64,000 nucleotides of DNA. Source: Terana coerulea (lineage: Eukaryota; Basidiomycota; Agaricomycetes; Polyporales; Phanerochaetaceae). The notes under the pieces are model-generated. The model saw only the letters and a list, made by a program, of their open reading frames with translations, searched no databases and was not told the origin of the DNA. Positions 1 through 8,939 of this stretch are shown in pieces. Position numbers and translations under genes: made by a program. The stretch's first letter is position 1; every line of letters starts with the position of its first letter. Location of the stretch: NCBI GenBank assembly GCA_024811115.1, contig JAKOGH010000030.1, positions 1-64,000 of the forward strand, read 5' to 3'.

Positions 1-495
1 GGGAAGGCGACTGCCTCACTGCTCAGATTTCAAGCAATGTCGCACCGGGTTCATCCTGACTGAAATGCAAGCTACCGCGTATACACGATAGGCGCGCAAC
101 GCTTCGGCATTGTAAGAAATGCGACCTCCGGTGATACGATAGCCCCCGATGGTGAGTCAGGGCAAAGCGCGGACGTGGGCAGAACTGGCCATCGTGTCGC
201 TCGTGTGTGCAACGGCTCCTGCTGATGACCAGAGTGGTTCACCCGAAGCATAGCGCGAAATTCCCAAGGCATGCTTCGCGATGGCTTGTATGACGTCTGC
301 CTCCAACGGGGCCCGGCTGTCCTTCTTGGGAGGGGGAGAGATGGTAGGATTTCTGGGGTGCTGCCGGGCTCTTTGTGGGACATTGAAAACAATGGCCGCT
401 CGCTGTCACATAGGACAGCCTTGTAGCGAAGCATGGGATCCGCGGTGCCAGGGAACGTCTCGTCCAATCATGCAACGTGTGCTGGTTGTGCTCAC
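1..495. other. unresolved stretch downstream of the G-alpha exons
   Basis: No exon can be assigned with confidence here. The G-alpha gene should continue from about 495 towards 1. A minus-strand frame between about 375 and 190 is open and reads protein-like (it contains the run DVIQAIAKHALGISRY), and a possible CAG acceptor precedes it. It does not resemble the G-alpha helical domain, and no GTPase switch motif is present. The remaining exons may lie beyond the window edge, or the gene may be truncated. Confidence 0.4.
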
Positions 496-959
496 CTTAT
501 CAGATTTAACTGTACAATCGTACGCCATGCCAGACGTTCACTCCGAAAGTGCGACGGCGAAAAGGCGAGTTGGAAATCTGAATAGCTCAGTCCACAGGAG
601 CTGGGGATAACACGTTTGCTACTTACTCTTGAGAGTCGTACTCTTGCCAGATTCAGCTTGACCTGCAATGTGGGGCCAATTTGTAAGCGGTGGAAAACGG
701 TACGAGGAGGTAGGGGCGCACCTAGTAGCAAGATCTTCACCGCTCTCTTCCTCCTCTCATAATCATGCCTCGCCTGTTTGATACTTTCATCGATTTCTAG
801 AGACACCCTCGTAGCTTCCTTCTGCTGCTGCTCGCGACGTGCTCGCTGGTCTGGGGTCTCGTCTGCGGGTGGCTGCAGTGCTTTGGCGAGGGGGTCGTCC
901 TGCCTATCCTCGTAGGGGGCATGGTTGGCGTGGAAGGGTCGTCTGGCGAGCGAGGCCAT
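496..959 (-). CDS. G protein alpha subunit, N-terminal part (partial)
   Basis: The GTP-binding alpha subunit of a heterotrimeric G protein acts at the plasma membrane downstream of receptors. Three exons are clear. Exon 1 (959-722) starts with ATG and encodes a basic N-terminus, the DDPLAKALQPPADETP stretch typical of basidiomycete G-alpha paralogues, a long helix and KILLLG. A 59-nt intron (721-663) follows. Exon 2 (662-627) completes the P-loop GQAESGKSTTLK. A further intron (626-578) leads to exon 3 (577-496), which encodes NFQLAF and the conserved run WRTIVQLNLIR. The N-terminus lacks the MGC lipidation motif of canonical fungal G-alphas, so this is one of the divergent paralogues common in Agaricomycetes. 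The rest of the Ras-like and helical domains is not identifiable in the 495 bp left before the window edge. The family call is secure; completeness is not. Confidence 0.85.
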
Positions 960-1909
960 GCTCTGGCGGAGGAAGGTGGACGGAAGGGACAAAAAGGAGG
1001 AGGCTATGCATTTCCAGGTTATGGTCGGTAGCCACTGTGATCAGCAAAGTGTGATCGACCGTAATCATGCTTCCGTAGGACAGGGGGAAGCTGAAACAAC
1101 GCCACCTTGTTCCTTGCGCAATGCGCATCATCACCCACAGGCATTCAGAAATGCCGCCGCTGTCTGCCTTCCGCTCGCCAACCGCATTGCCAGAATTCAT
1201 GCGCCGGGCTTGCCTCATCAACCACGCGACTGACCTGCACAGCATCGACAACCTTCCCGCTTCTCGCATCAGTGATTCTTCATCTTGCCTGCGCGCCTCA
1301 GTATCTCTGAAGTATGAGCAAGCCTCACGCAAGACTGAACGCAAACCACTGGGGGCAGCTGAGGCGGGCAGGGGGAACATCTGTCAACGCCAGGGCGTCG
1401 GAGGCTGCACACGAGCGAGGGGGCACCGCCATGGTTGACTTCAACGAGAAAAACCGACGCCTCGGAGTCGTCGGTCGGCGCTTTCGGCGTGATCAGTTCT
1501 TGATCGACGTCCGCTCCGGCATCTTGGATATACCTGAGGCTGTCTTCCAAAAGTGAGTCTGAGTCTCAGCGCGCAAGGCCACAACATCGAGAATAATGCG
1601 CATGCGTTGTATAAATTCGTTTGCTTGTACAGGATGATGCATCTCTCGCGCTTCGCGGCATCTTGATACTGGACTGTTCGCCGTAAGGTATACGTTGTTG
1701 AGCCTGCGAATATGATCTGCAAGCAACTGAATGAAGCTTCAGCTCTTCCCTCACACGGTGATCCACCCGATTCAAACCTAGTGGGCGCACGTTCATCTCA
1801 ACTTATGATAACTGCTTATGATCCTTTCCTACCTAACAACGCTGCACCCGCAGCAGCTGTAAGCAATCAAGAACAAGAACACAGCGCATCACTCACGTAT
1901 TACTATAAC
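960..1909. other. intergenic region, no gene recognised
   Basis: This is the upstream region of the G-alpha gene and the downstream region of the next minus-strand gene. Short open frames exist on both strands, but none shows a recognisable domain, consistent splice sites or a family resemblance. Confidence 0.5.
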
Positions 1910-4900
1910 TTAAACCATCCTCATGCTCATTCCGTCAAATTCCAGGGGCACATCGGCAGTCGACCAGGAGCGCGGTGCGGTCAATAGCTGAATGTAAGAA
2001 TCCCATCCAGGGTCGTCTGCAGGTAGAGAGAAGTTGATACGCGAGTCACTTGGCTCAGTACCAGACGGGCCTGCGACCATCTCGGCTTCGTCTACTGCAA
2101 ATTCGCCTCCGTCAGCATCGTCGAGGTTACCGATAGATTAAATGGTACCTTTCATATCGCCTATGTTGGCTATGCCTGTTGAAGCCAGCCATGGCAACGC
2201 ACTCAGTTCCATCCCGGCGAAGCTGTCCTTGTCCCACTCGCAGCCCTGGTAGGCCATCAGCGAGCCAGCGTCATATGCGAATTGACGAGGAGGGTGCATC
2301 AGCACATGCTGCCCCTTGTTCTTGGGCAAGCCACCATGCTCCATCCTTTCGTCTGTTTACGGAAGGAAGCTCGTCTCAGGATGCGTAGGTGTATCGGTAG
2401 AAGAGTCCGGGCCACTCACAGTCATTGGCGCTAGAAGCTGTGGGTATCCAGAGTGCAGGGCCGGGGAACAAGGACGGCGCCCTGCTCCATAGCGCTTGTT
2501 GTTCCTCCTCGAATAAAGACGCTTTCGAATCCTGGCCGCCCGTTGCTTTGTTCTTTGTCGGCTTCTTCCTTGGTTTTCTGGGCGCCCTCACGCGTTTCGT
2601 GCCAGGCGTCGCTTTACTCTTGTCCTTGCCTTTCGCAGGCGTATCGCAGGCTATCGGCACAGGGTCAGTCTCGGACTTGATTTTTGGCGCGGCCTTCTTG
2701 CGTCTCTTAGGCTTTGAAGTGGCAGACTGTTCATCCTTGTCCGCTTTCTCAGTCGTCGACTGGCCTGAGGATGACCCGCGGGGTGCTGAATCCTTAGAAC
2801 GCACTAAATATGGCAAAGTCAATTATCACAGACGAGTGAACCTCGACAAGATGCACTTACCCGCTTTCGAGGACAATCCAGCAGTCTTCCCAGCGCCCGT
2901 GTTGGGCTTATTCTTCGAGTTACGCTTGATAGCCACAATCAAAGGCTCTGTCGACCTGAAATTATCTCGCAGCACGGATGATTAACTCAAGTGGTGCGTA
3001 CCGTCGTCAGAATCTATTTCATTATCCTCACCGAGTCCAGCATGCGAAGGGGAAACTGTCGCTAAGGCCGACGTCGGAACACAGATTGTGCCACCTTCTT
3101 CCTTAACTGTCGCGCACAAATCTTCTGCTGCGCATTGCTGGCTGACGAGAACGATCTCTTGCGCAGTCCGACGGTTTGCGCCAGCCAACAATGGCTCTAG
3201 AACATCGATTTAAACGTAATAACACTACGCGGGCGAGGCGACACGCACCGTTCTCGGGGCCGGAAGTGGCGGACGACCTGAGACCCGCATTCGATGGTTT
3301 GGTGAATGCGGACGCGGACGCCTCCACGCCGTTGGACTTGTGTATCGGCTCTGCACATTCATTCAAGATTTCTAGGCCGCTGGCTAGGTCATTCGGACCA
3401 CTACGATCCACTGCACATATCGAGGTGTTCTCTGTGGGGTCGTCCTCAGCTCCAGGGCGGGTGGGGCGCGGTGGGCGTCGAGGTTCAGGAGAGCTTGGTC
3501 GAGACGGAGGCCGTGCAGGTGGGCGAATTGGCGGTGGGACATCTTGAGGGTTCAACCGCCTAAAGATCGCCATAGGACTATACGCCAGGGGTTTGTCATT
3601 CTCGGCACTGCCGTCAGCGTGTTCCTCGTCACCGTCTCGCGTGCCGGATTGCTTGGTCCCAGACCATGCAGGACCCAGAAGTACATCATCCATAAGCGTG
3701 GTGCGGAAATAGGCCAGCCGTCTGAGTCGAGGAAACGCATCGCTGTTCGAGAAAATCTTCGTCTCCCTTGAGTATATGCTCCGTCTACCACGCTTGGTCT
3801 CCTCCTTTAACGAAGGTGATACAGAACTGAGGGGGTCCCCGCCCAAAGCACCCAGAACACAGCCAGAAGAAGGGCTGAGACACAGAGTTGCGAAAGCAGA
3901 TACCAGGGGCTTCATAGACCCTATCGTCGAAGCTGAAGTACCAGAATGGCGAGGGCAATTGTCGACAGTGGAAGGTAGAGTGGTGTTTGCGGGTTCATAT
4001 CCTCCTGAAATCGCGGCTGCAGAACTCGGAGCGATCTTCGTACGAATGGATCCATCGGTTTGGTCGTGCGGGATAGCGACAATGGATGGAGCTCGAGGTT
4101 CGGCGTCCTGAGCTATCACCAGAGACGGAGCACGATATGCAGTATTGGAAGATTCGGCAGAGGACCCAGGCTCTGGCAGCTGCGAGCTAGCAGAAAAGCA
4201 TTTCATGCCATCCAATACATTCAGCTTGTATTTGAACCGTGGCGGTAAGACAGTGGAGCGTTTGGTGGGATTGGAAGAACAGGTAAGCCGGGTATATGCG
4301 CTGTTTTCTGTAGAGTTACGGTCCTTCATAGCATTAGAAGCCTCGTTGTGGAGCAGAGGTGAGTGTGAAGGCTTTCCGGAGGCCGTGTCAAGGCATTCTG
4401 GTAGCATATAGACACCTTCTCCGGTCTTCATCGTTATACGAGGTGCATCGAACTCAGAACAGGACAAGACTTTCCGAGAAAGGGCGGTAGCACTAGAAAC
4501 TCTGCAGGCCGGAGTGCTTGAGGCCATCTTCACGCGAGGTAGAGCAGCGACAGGTAGGTCCTGTTCAGTATCCGAGGGCAATGGGGTCAAGAGTTCGAGG
4601 GCAAGATCATGATCAAAGTCAGAGAATGGCAGATCGTAAGACAAAGAGGGGATAGGGAACATCGATAGTGCACAGGAGAGCCCCCGGGCTGCAGAGACTT
4701 CGTCCTCCGAGTCGAGGGCCGTAGAATTGCTGGATATATGCGTAGTATTTGCTGGGTTGCAGACCAGACAGTTGGGGTGGGGATTGTTGTCGTGAGTGCG
4801 AGTATGTCGCACATCATTTGCGCGTAATATGCTAGCGTTCGACGCGTCCTGGCCCGCCTTCGCGTCGCGCCTCCTCGCTGACCGCGCCTTGCCGGGTGGA

Positions 4901-5379
4901 AAACAGACTAAGCATCCAAGAACAGGGCGGGTGTCGTGAGCTCTAGTATGACGAGTGGACCTCTGGGGAATGGTCACACCCGCGGCTGCCTCTGTCTTTA
5001 TGTTGATTTTCGCTCTCTTTGCAGCCCGCGTAGACCGAACGGACAGATTTGGCGATGCAGCGCGTTCCCGCTTGACGCGGAGTTCTACAGAGTCTCGGAC
5101 CCGTCTTGCATTCGCTGACGGTTATTCAGAAAAGAAATTATATGTACCTTTAGACATAGTTCCCTTCGGTGCGTGCTTGTATCTCTTCCTGTGGAACCAC
5201 GAATGTACAAGTTCGGGGCCGACCTTCTGCGCAAACCATCCGAGACTCGACAGAGAGAACGCGTTTATCCTGTTCCAGGTTGCGTGTATGCCTTCCAGGT
5301 TCTTTTCAGACAAGCCGGTCTGTATGATGGGTAGGTGGGCTTTGTCGAAGTGTCTACGGAGGTAGAGGTTAGGATTAAC
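1910..5379 (-). CDS. large nuclear-looking protein: homeodomain-like segment, duplicated HX3HX7CX2C motif
   Basis: I do not recognise the family. Exons join in one frame: 5379 to 5148; an intron beginning GTACAT at 5147; a long exon of about 600 codons; short exons near 3190-3020 and 2960-2870; then about 2815-2412, 2345-2150 and a last exon ending in TAA at 1910. The first exon (acceptor CAG at 5382-5380) carries a homeodomain-like end: hydrophobic helix spacing, then SWFHRKRYKHAPKG, so W48, F49 and R53 are kept but Asn51 is Arg. The long exon starts with two copies of an HTRxHD...CLVC motif about 45 residues apart. Then come a long Ser/Pro-rich disordered region, proline-rich and lysine-rich stretches (KPRRKPRKKPTK-like), and an acidic C-terminus. 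This suggests a DNA-binding nuclear protein, by inference only. The first coding exon with its ATG is not found. If the first ATG visible in the frame (5157) is the start, the homeodomain-like part would be non-coding. Confidence 0.7.
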
Positions 5380-5446
5380 CTGCGAGTATGTAGCCGAAAT
5401 GCGTACGTGTCGGCATTTGCCTCTTCTGGGTGATGGCGGGAGGCGG

Positions 5447-5560
5447 CTGAACGTCACGTTCGGCGCTAACGTTTGGTAACGTTCGTCCGCCAAACTTTTG
5501 AGCGCTAAAACAGCTTCGCGTTCACCAAGTTAGCGTTTGCTCACGTTCGGCGCGCTACCC
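5447..5560. repeat. cluster of short ACGTT/TAGCG-type repeats
   Basis: Several direct and inverted copies of short motifs such as CACGTTCGGCGC, TAACGTTTGG and TTAGCGTTTG occur within about 110 bp. A similar block lies at 6925-7016, so the two blocks flank the decayed gene between them. They could be subterminal repeats of a mobile element, or promoter repeats of the minus-strand gene to the left. Confidence 0.4.
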
Positions 5561-5647
5561 TCCAAACACACGTCGTATGTTGTCAATTTACTTCTCGAAG
5601 CCGTCTAGCTCATTATGATTGTTTATCCATGTAGCTCAAGGCAGTCG

Positions 5648-6812
5648 ATGCCTAGTAATAAGACTCGCAGACTTGAGGACGGCAACATCATTACCAAGCT
5701 CAAGTAGCGTGTGGACGCCGATGTGGCGTCGGCAGTCACCTCCACCAATGGCAAGAGCATCTTTGTCGCCAAACACGATGGTGGGGTAGCAAGCACAAAG
5801 GCTACCAAGCGTTCACGCTCGAGAGAGCTCGCTGCGCAAAAGAACGCGCAATGGTCCGGTACGCCGTCGGCTCTGTTCCGGAAGTAGCTGCTACGCCCCA
5901 CTTGAAACTTGTGAGCTAATGTCAACACAGCGGGAATTCTTGTGGGCACGTTCCACATCCTTGGCACAGCACACTCGACATCAAGCAGCCACGCCGCACC
6001 GAGAACGAACGGATGCGGCGCCGCCGTCCACCTCGGTGCAAACCCGCAGAAGCCACGCGGCGTGGTGGGCAAGCAGGAGGTGACGGAGAACGTCGCGAGC
6101 ATGGACTCGGCGTACTTCGACGGCCAAGTCGGCGCGCGGATGTTGAAGAGCGCGCGCGGTTGCGTGCGCGAGGGTGTCAGCTGTGTTGTGTGCGGGAACG
6201 CGCTCGGGATGCGTTACATACCCTGACGGGCGGCGTCGGAGGGCATCTTCTGCTCTGGCAACAAGCGGGCGCCGCCGAGCCCTCCCCCCCTGCGCTCACG
6301 CATCATCGGTATCGCGGTCGCATCATGGATCTGCTCACAACAGCTCGCCATCGCGGCCGCCGGCCCCCAGCTCACCGATGCCGACGGCGTTATCGTGCTC
6401 TCGGACCTGCTCCGCACGGGCGAGGCGTCCCGGCTCCTCCACAGAGGTGTGATGCGCCTTGAACACGGCTTTCAGGGCTCTGCGTGGCCCGTGCTGAACT
6501 CTGTTGTGCCACCCACTCTCGCTTTCGTGGGTCCGCCGTCCATGGCTCGCCGGCCTGCCGCCTTTCGCCCTCCCGCCACAGCCCGCGCCGCCGATAACAT
6601 CACCGTGGGCCGTTCCCGACCCCCTTGAAGACGACGATGGCTACACAGGCTCAGCGCTGCACAGAGTGTTTGATGCGGACCAGGTGGATGCTCCAGCAGA
6701 GGCAGTGGCGCTCGATGAGCCGAGGCAGGGCGGAGAGCAGGAGGACAACAAGGAGAGCTTCGCATGCTCTACATCTTCTTCAACCGCCGCATTGCTGGCT
6801 GCTCCTGCATAA
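5648..6812 (+). pseudogene. decayed protein-coding gene of unknown family
   Basis: Coding-like sequence moves between frames. An ATG at 5648 opens a frame with an in-frame TAG after about 20 codons; it then continues open (SIFVAKHDGG, KNAQWSGTPSALFRK) up to a plausible intron at about 5885-5931. A second stretch in another frame reads ILVGTFHILGTAHS, then KQEVTENVASMDSAYFDGQ and the cysteine pair SCVVCGNALGMRY, and ends in TGA. A third frame from about 6240 carries EGIFCSGNKR and, further on, a hydrophobic run SRIIGIAVASWICSQQLA followed by LSDLLRTGEASRLLHRGV. Further acidic coding-like sequence extends to about 6812. No single set of introns joins these, so frameshifts and stops have accumulated. 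I cannot name the family. The position between two related repeat blocks suggests a transposon gene, as inference. Confidence 0.5.
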
Positions 6813-6924
6813 GAGCAAGGGTCACGCCCCTATGCTATATACGTGCAGCAGCTTGAAGAAGCACGCAGGTACTACTACTCAGTGAATAGCTGCACGCGTG
6901 TGCATTAGTGGCCTCCATGATGAA

Positions 6925-7016
6925 TCACATTTACTTGCATCTGCTAACATTTGCTTGCATTTCCTAGCGTTTGGTGGCGTTTGCTTGCATTCCTTCGCGT
7001 TTTCATGCATTCAGTC
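6925..7016. repeat. short tandem-like repeats (TTGCTTGCATT / TAGCGTTTG)
   Basis: Imperfect direct repeats of about 10-16 bp: variants of TTTGCTTGCATTTCC alternate with TAGCGTTTGGTGGCGTT. The TAGCGTTTG core is shared with the block at 5447-5560. Confidence 0.4.
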
Positions 7017-7182
7017 ACATCAGGGTTCAGCTTACAGTCCTTCACATTTGTGATGGTCCACAGGGCTCAGGGCATCTTGCAGCCAAGGGGTAATGTGCAT
7101 CAAATAAATCAATTCAGCACGTTATGGACAGCAGAGCGAGCTTGGGCTTTAAGTGTGCAGATCCGGGCGGTAGTGTCACATG

Positions 7183-8912
7183 TGAGAGAATGGCACTGCG
7201 GAACCCAAGAGATAAATCCCGGGGATTTATAGTGTAAACACGTGGTGGTCTGAAACAAAATGGCCAGCATAAGTCACACGCATTAATTAGATATTCCTTT
7301 TGGGAGATATATCCCTTAAATGAACACGTAAATCTACCCGACTAACTCTATATCCTTCCCCGATAACTCACAGAGCTTTACTCTGAGAATAAATCCCTCA
7401 TATCTCTCATAGCTTTTCTGTGGATTTATAATGGGCACATTACTTGTAGGCAACAAGATAAATTGACTAGATAAATAAAAAACAAGTCACACATATATCC
7501 AGCATGAACTAGGCAGAGGTCTTCAGAATACATCTGTGGGATTTATTGTGGCAATATAATCCACCTAACGCGGTGAGAGATATTGAGGACATATGGTTGA
7601 TGTAAGTAAGATAAAGAACACAGATATATTCATTATAAATCATGTACGCATATCTCCAGGATAAATCCAGCAGAACCTCAGACACTTAGAAACAAAGATG
7701 TCTGCGAAGATAGTAGTTAGTTGCATTCAACATAAGCCTTTTGACTATGGACACTAAACACACAATATTAATGTGCATTGGTAGATTCACATACAATTGC
7801 AAATCTAGTGAAAGCTATCAACTTTTGTATACTTTGCACAATGGCGGCATATTTGTAGAACTTTGTTGCCCAAGTTAACGACCTCGGCAAGATTGCACTG
7901 TAGCCAATGTCAAACAGTGCAATCTGGCTGAGGTTGTTAACTTAGGCAGTGAAGTTCTACAAATACACCACCATTGTGCAATGTACGCGAAAGTTTAAGA
8001 TAGTCCTTACTGGATTTGCAGTTGTATTTGAATATACTAATGTGCATACTAGTAAGTTCATTGTCAGTAATCAAAAGTCTTATATTGAATGAGTCTATGT
8101 CTAACTACTACATTCAGCAGACATCTATATTTCTAAGTGTCTGAGGTCCTGCTGGATTTATTTTGGAGATATGTGATAAATAATTTATGATGAATATATC
8201 TGTGTTTTGTATTTTACTTATATTAAACATATGTCCTCAATATTTCTTGCTGAGTTAGGTGGAATATATTGCCACAATAAATCCTGTAGATGTATTCTAA
8301 AAGACCTTTGTCTATTTCATGCTGGATACATGTACAACTTGTTTTGTATTTGTCCAAGGAATTTATCTTATTGCTTACAAGTAATGTGCCCATTATAAAC
8401 CCGTGGAACAGCTACAAGAGATACAAGGGATTTATTGTCAGAATAAAGCTCTGTGAGTTATTGGAGAAGGATACGGAGTTAGGTGCACAGATTTATGTGT
8501 TCATTTAAGTTGCATATCTCCTGAAATGGAATATTTAATCAATCCGCATGACTTATGCTGGCCATTTTGTTTCAGACTCCCACGTGTTGACACAATAATT
8601 CCCAGGATTTATCTCTTAGGTTCCACAGTGTGGGAATAATTGAACTGAGGTATATTCAGCATATTCAGCTTGGTATATATACAAATAATGAAGGACCCCT
8701 GGAACTACTAAGACTCCTGGTACAATACTCAGGTCTAGCTATTTTAAGTGATCTACGCATGTAGCATAAGGTGAGAGGTTAGGAGACACTACTCTACTCC
8801 ATGGAATACCTGAGGTTGTACTCTGGATCTCCTATGTCCATATTAGACAATAGTCCTTGTGGCACTGATAGGTGCTCTTGCATAGCAGTGACTAGGTGCT
8901 TATATTCTGACA
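7183..8912 (-). repeat. 3' LTR of the copia element, interrupted by a palindromic insertion
   Basis: On the minus strand the LTR starts TGTCAG at 8912, just after the purine-rich GTGGAAA (8919-8913), and ends CTCTCA at 7183, giving TG...CA ends. It contains a TATA-like TATATATACC. The LTR itself is about 290 bp; the remaining 1,437 bp are the inserted element at 7194-8630 plus its TGG duplication. Confidence 0.75.
7194..8630. mobile_element. CACTG-ended foldback (snap-back) element, 1,437 bp near-palindrome
   Basis: The left arm (7194-7899) and right arm (7914-8630) are inverted copies of each other along their whole length, separated by a 14-nt loop (7900-7913). The outer ends are CACTGCGGAACC and GGTTCCACAGTG. 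The element is flanked by the direct repeat TGG (7191-7193 and 8631-8633). The paired LTR at 16320 has the same junction sequence with a single TGG and no insert. The ends and the 3-bp duplication fit the CACTA/EnSpm (CMC) superfamily. No transposase frame is present, so it is non-autonomous. It is AT-rich and contains only short open frames. Confidence 0.85.
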
Positions 8913-8939
8913 TTTCCACTTGGCAAGTTGCTGCTTAGA

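Noticed and set aside
3176..4411. Plus-strand open frames of 60-123 codons opposite the large nuclear gene
   Set aside because: They are antisense shadows of the long minus-strand exon; composition mirrors the coding strand.
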